Shown here in pieces: positions 1-6,674 of a stretch of DNA of 19,388 bases. Positions within the stretch are counted from its first letter, which is position 1. Every line of letters begins with the position of its first letter. A program made the translations under genes and the position numbers. The notes below the pieces were generated by a model. That model made no database searches and was not told the origin of the DNA. It saw only the letters and a program-made list of their open reading frames with translations. The stretch is from DATHSN01 sp035464115 (GTDB lineage Bacteria; Actinomycetota; Acidimicrobiia; Acidimicrobiales; SKKL01): NCBI GenBank assembly GCA_035464115.1, contig DATHSN010000052.1, positions 1 through 19,388 on the forward strand, in the 5' to 3' direction.

Positions 1-99
1 CCCGCTGCGCCGCCCGCTGCGCGGGGCCCGACCACCGCGTGCGCCACCGCTGCGCCACCCGCTGCGCCGCCCGACCACCGCAGCGCCGGGCCCGACCCC
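1..99. repeat. GC-rich degenerate direct repeats
   Basis: The first 99 bases are almost pure G and C. The octamer CGCTGCGC occurs four times, at 3-10, 15-22, 48-55 and 60-67, giving two pairs with 12-bp spacing. The 16 bases at 1-16 recur exactly at 58-73, and GCCCGACCACCGC-like strings follow at about 26-38 and 70-82. No credible coding frame covers this stretch. It looks like decayed low-complexity intergenic DNA, and no function can be assigned. Confidence 0.55.
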
Positions 100-150
100 G
101 AACCTGCCCTCGCAAGCGTCGGAACCCGACGTCCAGGAGCGCACCTTCCG
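100..150. repeat. Hairpin-bearing intergenic repeat, copy 1
   Basis: This copy begins with GAACCTGCCCTC, shared by all four copies in the window. It continues into an inverted repeat, CGTCGG at 117-122 and CCGACG at 126-131, with loop AAC. The 3' part (GGAGCGCACC, 136-145) matches copies 3 and 4. Copy 2 starts 72 bp later. The class of element is not recognised; it resembles a REP-like or minisatellite unit. Confidence 0.65.
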
Positions 151-171
151 GCGGCGACGCCCCCCACCACC

Positions 172-222
172 GAACCTGCCCTCCCAGGCGTCGGAACCCG
201 ACGCTCACGAGAGCATCCCCCC
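172..222. repeat. Hairpin-bearing intergenic repeat, copy 2
   Basis: This is the second upstream copy, with the same GAACCTGCCCTC head. A perfect 7-bp stem is formed by GCGTCGG (188-194) and CCGACGC (198-204) around loop AAC, the same loop as copy 1. Its 3' part is more diverged than in the other copies. About 80 bp separate it from the following gene. The rest of 223-301 holds nothing I can identify, and no clear Shine-Dalgarno sequence precedes the ATG at 302. Confidence 0.65.
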
Positions 223-301
223 TGGGGTCCGTACGAGCCGACCGGCCGCCCTCGGGGACGCTTCCATCTCGAATGTCACACCCCGTGGGTCCACTTGCTC
301 C

Positions 302-1231
302 ATGGACCTCGACGAGCTCATCGACCGCACCGCCCATGCCCATCACGGACTCGTCAGCCGCGCCACCCTCCTCCGGGCCGGCGCATCGGCGTCGGCCATC
401 GACCGCCGTCTGCGGGCCGGGCGCCTGGTCCGCGTCGCTCCAGGGCTGATGCGGCTCCGGTCCGCGCCACTGACCGTCGAGAGCGTCGCGCTCGCCGGTG
501 TGCTCGCCTCGGGGCCGACCGCGGTGGCGTCGCACCGGACCGCGGCGCACCTGCTCGGCCTCGACGGCTGCGGTCCGCCCGAGGGCCGTCCCGAGGTCAC
601 CGTCGTCCGCCCGGCTCACGGCTCGTCCCGGCTCGCCGTGGCGCACCAGACCGTCGAGCTGCGGCGGGGCGACCGCACCGACGTGCGCGGCGTCCCGGTG
701 ACGCGGGTCGAGCGGACCCTGATCGACCTCGCAGGCGTGCTCCCTCCGCCCGCGCTCGAGTCGGTCCTCGACGCCTCGCTCCGCGACGGGCGCACGAGCA
801 GCCACCGGATCCAGGACCGACTCCGGCGCGACGGCCAGGGGCGACGCGGCTCGGCGCTGCTCGCGGAGCTGCTCGGGATCGGGCCGCGCCCCGAGAGCTG
901 GCTCGAGCGCCGCATCCGCGAGATGTTGCGCGACGCCGGGGTGCCGGCCCCCGACCTCCAGCACGTCGTGCGCGGCGACGACGGCACGATCCGGCGCATC
1001 GATCTCTCGTGGTTCGCCGGCGGGGTGCTGGTGGAGGTCAGCGGCCACGCCACCCACTCGACCCGTCGCGAGCGCCAGCGCGACCGGCACCGGGCGAACC
1101 TGGCCGTGTTGGAAGGGCGGACGCTCCTCGAGTTCACCTACGAGGACGTCACCGAGCGACCGCACCACGTCGTCGGCCTGATCACCCGGGCACTGGAGCT
1201 CCACCTCACGGGACGTGCCCCGGCGGCCTGA
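302..1231 (+). CDS. AbiEi-type winged-helix / DUF559 nuclease-like protein
   Basis: This is a 309-residue cytoplasmic protein. Residues about 1-60 match the AbiEi_4-type N-terminal helical region seen in antitoxin components of type IV toxin-antitoxin systems (a GLVSRATLLRAG segment, then RRLRAGRLVRVAPGL). The middle resembles the rest of the AbiEi antitoxin family. The C-terminal part from about residue 195 looks like the DUF559/Vsr-like restriction-endonuclease fold: ESWLERRIREML (E198), then D234 in RRIDLS and E245 in LVEVSG, followed by an Arg/Asp/His-rich helix and LLEFTYEDV. In the family the position two after this Glu is often Asp or Lys; here it is Ser247, so catalytic activity is uncertain. 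No AbiEii toxin gene lies next to it. The start is the ATG at 302 because the domain begins immediately. It stands alone, bordered on both sides by hairpin repeats. The fold assignment is good, but the biological role (regulator, nuclease or orphan defence piece) is open. Confidence 0.8.
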   Translation: MDLDELIDRTAHAHHGLVSRATLLRAGASASAIDRRLRAGRLVRVAPGLMRLRSAPLTVESVALAGVLASGPTAVASHRTAAHLLGLDGCGPPEGRPEVTVVRPAHGSSRLAVAHQTVELRRGDRTDVRGVPVTRVERTLIDLAGVLPPPALESVLDASLRDGRTSSHRIQDRLRRDGQGRRGSALLAELLGIGPRPESWLERRIREMLRDAGVPAPDLQHVVRGDDGTIRRIDLSWFAGGVLVEVSGHATHSTRRERQRDRHRANLAVLEGRTLLEFTYEDVTERPHHVVGLITRALELHLTGRAPAA

Positions 1232-1256
1232 GCCACCCGCCCACCCCCATGCTGCG

Positions 1257-1329
1257 GAACCTGCCCTCGGGAGCGTCGACCTCCGACGCTCCGGAGCGCA
1301 CCCTCGGCGAGCCGAGCCCGATCGCCCGA
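1257..1329. repeat. Hairpin-bearing intergenic repeat, copy 3
   Basis: This has the best hairpin of the family. The arm GGAGCGTCG at 1270-1278 pairs perfectly with 1284-1292 around loop ACCTC. A second GGAGCG at 1293-1298 could compete for the same arm, so alternative structures are possible. The unit ends with CCCGATCGCC (1317-1326), which recurs in copy 4 at 1391-1400, giving a tandem period of about 73-74 bp. There is no T-rich run, so it does not look like a standard intrinsic terminator, although it follows the AbiEi-like gene by only 25 bp. Confidence 0.7.
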
Positions 1330-1402
1330 GAACCTGCCCTCGGGAGCGTCGATCTCCGACGCCCCCGAGCGCACCCTGGACGGGCAGGGCCCCGATCGCC
1401 GG
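1330..1402. repeat. Hairpin-bearing intergenic repeat, copy 4
   Basis: This is a tandem neighbour of copy 3, starting 73 bp after it. The arm GGAGCGTCG (1343-1351) pairs with CGACGCCCC (1357-1365) with one mismatch around loop ATCTC. Its head, hairpin and GAGCGCACCCT tail match copy 3 closely. It is followed by the start region of the oligoendopeptidase gene. Confidence 0.7.
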
Positions 1403-1442
1403 AGCCGGCACGGGTCGAGGACGCACCGACGCGACGGCGCCC

Positions 1443-1455
1443 TAGCCTCGTCGCC
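1443..1455 (+). promoter_or_regulatory. Possible leaderless promoter of pepF
   Basis: TAGCCT (1443-1448) fits the actinobacterial -10 pattern TANNNT and ends 7 nt before the ATG at 1456, the spacing expected if transcription begins at the start codon. No Shine-Dalgarno sequence is visible between them, which suits a leaderless mRNA. No convincing -35 element is seen. This is weak evidence from one hexamer. Confidence 0.35.
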
Positions 1456-3288
1456 ATGACCGCCATCGACGACACCGGCATCGCCGACGACGACCTCACC
1501 GCGGCCCACGTGGCCTGGGACCTCGAGCCCCTGCTCGGCGGGCCGACCGGCCCCGAGGGGGTCGACGAGCTGCTCGCCGCCGCCGATCGCCTCGCCGCCC
1601 AGCTCGCTGCCCGCCGGGGCCAGATCGCCGACCTCGACAGCGCCGGGCTCGACACCTTCATGCGCGAGATGGCCGAGCTCGAGGAGGCCGTCGGGCGTGC
1701 CGGGTCCTACGCCGGGCTGCGGTTCGCGGTCGACACCGCCGACCCCGCCGTCGGCGCCCTCATGCAGCGGGTCCAGGAGCGCTCCACCACCATCGCCACC
1801 ACGCTGCTGTTCTTCGAGCTCGAGTGGGCGGCGCTCGCCGACGACCGGGTCGACGAGCTCCTCGCCGACGAGCGGCTCGCGTGGTGCGGCCACCACCTGC
1901 GCTCGATCCGTCGCTACCGCGACTTCCTCCTCACCGAGCCCGAGGAGAAGATCCTCACCGAGAAGTCGGCCACCGGGCGCTCGGCGTGGACCCGGCTGTT
2001 CAGCGAGCTGAGCTCGGCGATCACCGTCGAGCTCCCCGACGCCGACGGCGGCACGCGCCCGGCCAAGCTCGAAGAGGCGCTGTCACGGCTCGGCGATCCC
2101 GACCGCGAGGTCCGGCGCGCCGCCGCCGAGGCGGTCACCGCCGGGCTGGCCCCGGGGCTGCGCACCCGGGCGTTCGTGTTCAACACCCTGTTGCACGACA
2201 AGGCGGTCGACGACCGCCTCCGCGGCTACCCCACGTGGATCACCAGCCGGAACCTGGCCAACGAGGCCACCGACGAGTCGGTCGAGGCGCTGGTCGAGTC
2301 GGTGAAGGGCCGCTACGACATCCCGCAGCGGTGGTACTCGCTCAAGGCCCGCATCCTCGGGGTCGACCGGCTGGCCGACTACGACCGCATGGCGTCGGTG
2401 GCCAGCTCCGAGGCCCGCATCGGCTGGTCGGCGGCCCGCGACCTGGTGCTCGACTCGTACCGCTCGTTCTCCCCCGACATGGCCGACGTCGCCGACCGGT
2501 TCTTCACCGAGGGCTGGATCGACGCGCCGGTGCGCGACGCCAAGCGGCCGGGGGCGTTCTGCGCCTACACCGTCCCGTCGCACCACCCGTACCTGATGCT
2601 CAACTGGACCGGGCGCCGGCGCGACGTGCTCACCCTCGCCCACGAGCTCGGCCACGGCCTGCACGCCTGGTTGGCCCGCGACCAGGGCGTGTTCCACCAG
2701 GCGACGCCCCTCACCCTCGCCGAGACCGCGTCGGTGTTCGGCGAGACGGTCACGTTCGGTCGGTTGCTCGACGCCACCTCCGACCCGGGCGAGCGCCTCG
2801 CCCTGCTCGCCGAGAGCATCGAGGGCGCCATCGCCACCGTGTTCCGCCAGACGGCCATGAACCAGTTCGAGGCCGCCGTGCACACCGCACGGCGCGACGA
2901 GGGCGAGCTGTCGGTCGAGCGGTTCGGCGAGCTGTGGGCGGCGACACAGGCCGACATGCTCGGCGACTCGATCGAGATCACCGAGGGCTACCGCACCTGG
3001 TGGTCCTACATCCCGCACTTCATCGGCACACCCGGCTACGTCTACGCCTACGCCTACGGCCAGCTCCTCGCCCTGTCGGTCTACGCCCGCTACGAGGAGC
3101 AGGGCGGCGACTTCGTCCCCCGCTACCTCCACCTGCTCTCGGCCGGGGGCTCGCTGCCCCCCGAGGAGCTGGGACGCATCGTCGGCTGCGACCTGGCCGA
3201 CCCCGGGTTCTGGGACGCGGGCCTGGGCATCGTCGAGCAGCAGCTCGACGCCGCCGAGAGCGCCGCCCACGAGGCGGGACGGCTGTGA
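1456..3288 (+). CDS. pepF: M3-family oligoendopeptidase (PepF-like)
   Basis: This is a 610-residue zinc metallopeptidase of family M3B, close to the usual length of about 600 for PepF-type enzymes. It is expected to cleave short peptides in the cytoplasm; no signal peptide or membrane segment is present. The zinc motif HELGH is at residues 396-400 (TLAHELGHGLHAW). The third ligand is probably E423 in LAETASVFGE, 23 residues after the second His, as in other M3 peptidases. The C-terminal IPHFIGTPGYVYAYAYGQLL segment is also typical of the family. The reading frame is open far upstream, but that part is Arg/Pro-rich out-of-frame sequence overlapping the previous gene. The domain begins just after the ATG at 1456 (MTAIDDTG, then VAWDLEPLLGG). 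Its stop overlaps the start of the next gene by GTGA, so the two are probably cotranscribed. Confidence 0.93.
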   Translation: MTAIDDTGIADDDLTAAHVAWDLEPLLGGPTGPEGVDELLAAADRLAAQLAARRGQIADLDSAGLDTFMREMAELEEAVGRAGSYAGLRFAVDTADPAVGALMQRVQERSTTIATTLLFFELEWAALADDRVDELLADERLAWCGHHLRSIRRYRDFLLTEPEEKILTEKSATGRSAWTRLFSELSSAITVELPDADGGTRPAKLEEALSRLGDPDREVRRAAAEAVTAGLAPGLRTRAFVFNTLLHDKAVDDRLRGYPTWITSRNLANEATDESVEALVESVKGRYDIPQRWYSLKARILGVDRLADYDRMASVASSEARIGWSAARDLVLDSYRSFSPDMADVADRFFTEGWIDAPVRDAKRPGAFCAYTVPSHHPYLMLNWTGRRRDVLTLAHELGHGLHAWLARDQGVFHQATPLTLAETASVFGETVTFGRLLDATSDPGERLALLAESIEGAIATVFRQTAMNQFEAAVHTARRDEGELSVERFGELWAATQADMLGDSIEITEGYRTWWSYIPHFIGTPGYVYAYAYGQLLALSVYARYEEQGGDFVPRYLHLLSAGGSLPPEELGRIVGCDLADPGFWDAGLGIVEQQLDAAESAAHEAGRL

Positions 3289-4739
3289 CCGAGCCGTCCC
3301 CCACCGAGCCGTCCCCCACCGAGGCCGACGCCGGCACCGAGTCCGGCCACGGCTCCAGCGCCGACCCCAGCCCCGCCGCGGTGGTCGCCCGGCTGCGGCA
3401 CCGCTTCGCCACCGGGGACACCCGCCCGCTGGTGTGGCGGCGCGAGCAGCTGGTGAACCTCCGACGGCTCCTCACCGAGCACGAGGACCGACTCACCGCG
3501 GCGCTGAGCGCCGACCTCGGCAAGTCGGCGTTCGAGGGCTACCTCACCGAGATCGCGTTCTGCGTGAACGAGATCGACCACGTGCTCAAGCACCTCGAGG
3601 AGTGGAGCGAGCCCGAGCGGGTGCGCCTGCCGGTCACCCAGCGGCCCGGCCGCGCCGAGGTCCGCCGTGAGCCCCTCGGGGTCGTGCTCGTCATCGCGCC
3701 GTGGAACTACCCGGTGCAGCTGCTGGTGCTCCCCCTCGCCGCGGCCGTGGCGGCGGGCAACTGCGTGGCCGCCAAGCCGTCCGAGCTGGCGCCGGCCACG
3801 TCGGCGGAGCTGGCCCGGCTCATCCCCCAGTACCTCGACACCGAGGCGGTCGCCGTCGTCGAGGGCGCCGCCGACGTGGCCACCGCCCTGCTCGACCAGC
3901 GCTGGGACCACGTGTTCTTCACCGGGTCCACCCGCGTCGGCCGCGTCGTCATGCAGGCCGCGGCGAAGCACCTCACGCCCGTCACCCTCGAGCTCGGGGG
4001 CAAGAGCCCCGCCATCGTCGATCGCAGCGCCCGCCTCGACGTGGCCGCGCGCCGCATCGCCTGGGGCAAGTTCCTCAACGCCGGCCAGACCTGCATCGCC
4101 CCCGACTACGTCCTCGTCGACGAGGCGGTCGCCGACCGCTTCGTCGCGCACCTCACCGAGTCGATCCACGCGTTCTACGGCGACGATCCGTCGCAGAGCC
4201 CCGACTACGCCCGCATCGTGAGCGACCGCCACCTGCGCCGACTCGCCGAGCTGCTCGACAACGCCGACCACGAGGTCGTGGTCGGCGGTCGCGTCGACCC
4301 CGACGACCGCTACATCGCGCCCACCGTGGTGCGCGGGGTCGACCTCGCGTCGCCGCTCATGGCCGAGGAGATCTTCGGGCCGATCCTGCCCGTGGTCGAG
4401 GTGGCCTCGATCGACGAGGCCGTCGGCATCGTCGACGGGCGCGAGCACCCGCTCGCCCTCTACGTGTTCGCCGAGGACGACCAGGCGGTCGAGACGGTGC
4501 TCGCCGGCACCGCGTCGGGCGGCGCCTGCGTCAACCACACGCTCGTCCACCTCGGGGTGCCCGACCTGCCCTTCGGCGGCGTCGGGGAGAGCGGCATGGG
4601 CGCGTACCACGGCCGGACCGGCTTCGAGACCTTCAGCCACCGCCGCTCGGTGCTGCACAAGGCCACCCGCCCCGACCCGTCGGTGCTGTACCCCCCGTAC
4701 GGGCGGTGGACGGAGAAGCTGATCCGGGCCGCGACCTGA
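3285..4739 (+). CDS. Aldehyde dehydrogenase, class 3-like
   Basis: This is a 484-residue NAD(P)-dependent aldehyde dehydrogenase oxidising an aldehyde to its carboxylate; the substrate cannot be read from the sequence. Diagnostic residues are N141 in IAPWNYP (137-143), the cofactor-loop segment FFTGSTRVG (about 211-219), the general base E236 in LELGG and the catalytic C270 in GQTCIAP. The N-C (129) and E-C (34) spacings equal those of class 3 enzymes such as mammalian ALDH3A1 (N114, E209, C243), as does the FGGVGESGMG...GFETFSH ending. No C-terminal membrane anchor is visible. The chosen start is the GTG at 3285, overlapping the preceding stop codon. The first 30 or so residues are a Pro/Ser/Thr/Glu-rich tail with a tandem TEPSP repeat, not part of the fold, so a start further downstream is possible. 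It is probably coupled to pepF, but no metabolic link between the two is known. Confidence 0.93.
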   Translation: MTEPSPTEPSPTEADAGTESGHGSSADPSPAAVVARLRHRFATGDTRPLVWRREQLVNLRRLLTEHEDRLTAALSADLGKSAFEGYLTEIAFCVNEIDHVLKHLEEWSEPERVRLPVTQRPGRAEVRREPLGVVLVIAPWNYPVQLLVLPLAAAVAAGNCVAAKPSELAPATSAELARLIPQYLDTEAVAVVEGAADVATALLDQRWDHVFFTGSTRVGRVVMQAAAKHLTPVTLELGGKSPAIVDRSARLDVAARRIAWGKFLNAGQTCIAPDYVLVDEAVADRFVAHLTESIHAFYGDDPSQSPDYARIVSDRHLRRLAELLDNADHEVVVGGRVDPDDRYIAPTVVRGVDLASPLMAEEIFGPILPVVEVASIDEAVGIVDGREHPLALYVFAEDDQAVETVLAGTASGGACVNHTLVHLGVPDLPFGGVGESGMGAYHGRTGFETFSHRRSVLHKATRPDPSVLYPPYGRWTEKLIRAAT

Positions 4740-4765
4740 CCTCGGGCCACCACCGCCGGGGCGCG

Positions 4766-4797
4766 TAACATCGGGGCCGACGACACGACGAGAGGGG
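4766..4797 (+). promoter_or_regulatory. Candidate -10 element and Shine-Dalgarno site
   Basis: TAACAT (4766-4771) fits an actinobacterial -10 element. AGAGGGG (4791-4797) is a good Shine-Dalgarno sequence 4-5 nt before the GTG at 4802 and supports that start. The -35 region has no recognisable hexamer. The ribosome site is more secure than the promoter. Confidence 0.45.
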
Positions 4798-4801
4798 AAC
4801 C

Positions 4802-5395
4802 GTGGACGTCTCTCCGTCCGCCCGCTGGTACCGGGTGGCCAGCGCGCTGGTGGTCCTCGGCCTCGCGGGTGCGGCCGCGTGGGCGATCTACGCCATCTCC
4901 AACCAGACCGACACGGTCAACGCCCACGTGCGCCTGCCGTCCGTGTCCGGCACCACCGTCACCATCGACGAGGCCGGGACCTACACCGTGTGGGCCGGAT
5001 CGAGCTGCGGTGGGTTCTGCCCACCCGAGTCGCCGGCCGACTACCGCCGTCACCTCACCGTCGGCTTCACCGGCGACGACGGCCCGCTCGCCCTCGAGGC
5101 GTTCCCGGGCGACTCCCGCTACAACATCGGCACCGGCCGCCAGGGCCGCGCCGTGTGGCTGCTCGAGGTCGACCGACCCGGCGAGTTCCGCTTCGAGCGG
5201 GCCTCCGACGGCGAGATGCGCTCGCCACCGCTCTACCTCGGCGCGGGGGAGGGTCTGCCCGCCAACGTGTTCCCCGCCGTCTGGCTGATCCTCGCGGCAG
5301 GAGTCGGTGGTGGGGCGGCGCTCGCCACCGTGGTGTGGCGGCGGCGAGCGTCGGCGTTCGACGCCCAGGCCGCCGCGGCCGGGGCCGACCGCTGA
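4802..5395 (+). CDS. Two-TM membrane protein with extracytoplasmic domain, function unknown
   Basis: This 197-residue protein is not a family I recognise by name. It has an N-terminal membrane helix (about residues 12-32, after a short basic start MDVSPSARWYR), a region of about 120 residues, then a second helix (about 157-178) followed by WRRRAS. This predicts both ends inside the cell and the middle outside. The middle part looks beta-rich: alternating hydrophobic residues, the segment TIDEAGTYTVWAG, and later GEFRFERASDGEM. It carries C69 and C73 (CGGFC), which could form a small disulfide loop. The GTG start is set by the AGAGGGG ribosome site. It converges with glgM (66 bp between stop codons) and has its own candidate promoter, so nothing ties it to glycogen metabolism. 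No terminator with a T-run is visible in 5396-5461, only GC palindromes such as CGCCGCGGCG. Confidence 0.8.
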   Translation: MDVSPSARWYRVASALVVLGLAGAAAWAIYAISNQTDTVNAHVRLPSVSGTTVTIDEAGTYTVWAGSSCGGFCPPESPADYRRHLTVGFTGDDGPLALEAFPGDSRYNIGTGRQGRAVWLLEVDRPGEFRFERASDGEMRSPPLYLGAGEGLPANVFPAVWLILAAGVGGGAALATVVWRRRASAFDAQAAAAGADR

Positions 5396-5461
5396 CCCGC
5401 GCCGACCCCGCGCCGTCCCGCGTCGACACGCCGCGGCGCGCCGGCACGACCCCGCCGTGGC

Positions 5462-6667
5462 TCAGCCGATGACGGAGCGGTAGAGATCGACGGTGCGCGT
5501 GGCCACCTCGGGCCAGGCGAACCCGTCGAGCACCCGCCGCCGACCGGCCTCGCCCATGCGGCGGGCGTCGTCGGGGCGGTCGAGCAGGTCGTTGATGGCC
5601 TCCGCCAGCTCGGCCACGAACCGGGCGGGGTCGGCGGGCTCGCCGTAGGGGTCGTCGCCCCGCTCGAGCTCGACGAGGTGGCCGGTCTCGCCCTCGACCA
5701 CGATCTCGGGGATCCCACCGGTGCGGGAGGCGACGACGGGGGTGCCGCACGCCATGGCCTCGACGTTGATGAGCCCGAACGGCTCGTAGACCGACGGGCA
5801 CGCGAACACCGTCGCGCCCGACATGAGCGCGACGACGTCGGCCCGCTCGACCATGTCGTCGATCCACACCACCCCGCCGTGGCGCTCGCGGGCGGCCGCC
5901 ACCTTGGCCTCCATCTCGGCGCCGATGGCAGGGGTGTCGGGCGCCCCCGCGCACAGCACCACCTGGGTGTCGGGCCGGAGGTGGGGGATGGCGTCGACGA
6001 GGTGGGTGACGCCCTTTTGCCGGGTGATCCGTCCGACGAAGAGCACGTAGGGCCGGTCGGGGTCGATGCCGTAGCGCGCCAGGACGGGGCCGGCGGGCAC
6101 CGGCCGGTAGGTGTCGGTGTCGATCCCGTTGTGGATCACGTGGACCCGGTCGGGGTCGAGGCCGGGGTAGACGCGCAGGATGTCGTCGCGCATGCCGCCC
6201 GACACCGCGATGATGGCGGCCGCCGCCTCGAACGAGGTGCGCTCGCACCACGACGACACCGCGTAGCCCCCGCCGAGCTGCTCGGCCTTCCACGGCCGCA
6301 GTGGCTCGAGCGAGTGGGCGGTGACCACGTGGGGGATGTCGTACATCATCGCCGCCAGGTGACCGGCGAGGTTGGCGTACCAGGTGTGGGTGTGGACCAG
6401 GTCGACGCCGTCGAGCGCGCCGGCGATGGCCAGGTCGGCCGACACGGTGCCGAGCGCCGCCGACTGGGGACGGGACGGGTCGACGAGGGCGTCCCACGGC
6501 TGGTAGGTGCCGACCACGAGCGGCGACGGGCGCGGCTCGCCGAAGGCGTGGACCTCGACGTCGACCCCCTCGGCCCGGTCGAGCTCGGCCGCCAGGTACT
6601 CGGCGTGCACGCCGGCGCCGCCATAGACCTCGGGCGGGAACTCGCGGGTGACGATCGCGACGCGCAC
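5462..6667 (-). CDS. glgM: GlgM: ADP-glucose-dependent maltose-1-phosphate synthase (GT4)
   Basis: This is a 401-residue GT-B glycosyltransferase of the actinobacterial 'glycogen synthase' type (GT4, not GT5). It is strongly similar to Mycobacterium tuberculosis Rv1212c (recalled sequence): TREFPPEVYGGAGVH at the N-terminus, HTWYANLAGHLA, DIPHVVTAHSLEPLRPWK, HVIHNGIDT and VFVGRITRQKG. The E-x7-E motif of retaining GT-B enzymes is E295/E303 in YEPFGLINVE. The mycobacterial relative mainly joins ADP-glucose and glucose-1-phosphate to give alpha-maltose-1-phosphate for GlgE, so GlgM is a better name than GlgA, although annotation pipelines usually write glgA. The start is the GTG at 6667, which gives the family N-terminus MRVAIVTREF. 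An ATG at 6718 would add 17 atypical residues and overlap glgC. It lies 7 bp after the glgC stop, so the two form an operon in which GlgC supplies the donor sugar. Confidence 0.92.
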   Translation of the reverse strand: MRVAIVTREFPPEVYGGAGVHAEYLAAELDRAEGVDVEVHAFGEPRPSPLVVGTYQPWDALVDPSRPQSAALGTVSADLAIAGALDGVDLVHTHTWYANLAGHLAAMMYDIPHVVTAHSLEPLRPWKAEQLGGGYAVSSWCERTSFEAAAAIIAVSGGMRDDILRVYPGLDPDRVHVIHNGIDTDTYRPVPAGPVLARYGIDPDRPYVLFVGRITRQKGVTHLVDAIPHLRPDTQVVLCAGAPDTPAIGAEMEAKVAAARERHGGVVWIDDMVERADVVALMSGATVFACPSVYEPFGLINVEAMACGTPVVASRTGGIPEIVVEGETGHLVELERGDDPYGEPADPARFVAELAEAINDLLDRPDDARRMGEAGRRRVLDGFAWPEVATRTVDLYRSVIG

Positions 6668-6674
6668 GGGCGCC

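Noticed and set aside
100..222. CRISPR array from the repeats at the left end
   Set aside because: There are only two diverged units per side, the repeats are longer and less exact than CRISPR repeats, there is no spacer regularity beyond one interval, and no cas genes are present.
295..1455. Upstream extension of the pepF frame across the AbiEi/DUF559 gene
   Set aside because: It is low-complexity Arg/Ala/Pro sequence in the wrong frame of a gene with clear domains; the peptidase begins at ATG 1456.
1824..3284. Long upstream extension of the aldehyde dehydrogenase frame
   Set aside because: This stretch is Arg/Pro/Gly-rich and overlaps pepF, whose metallopeptidase motifs lie in the other frame. 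It is an open frame by GC bias, not a fusion.
5396..5461. Intrinsic terminator between the membrane-protein gene and glgM
   Set aside because: GC palindromes such as CGCCGCGGCG and GGCGCGCC exist, but they are expected at this base composition and there is no T-run on either strand.
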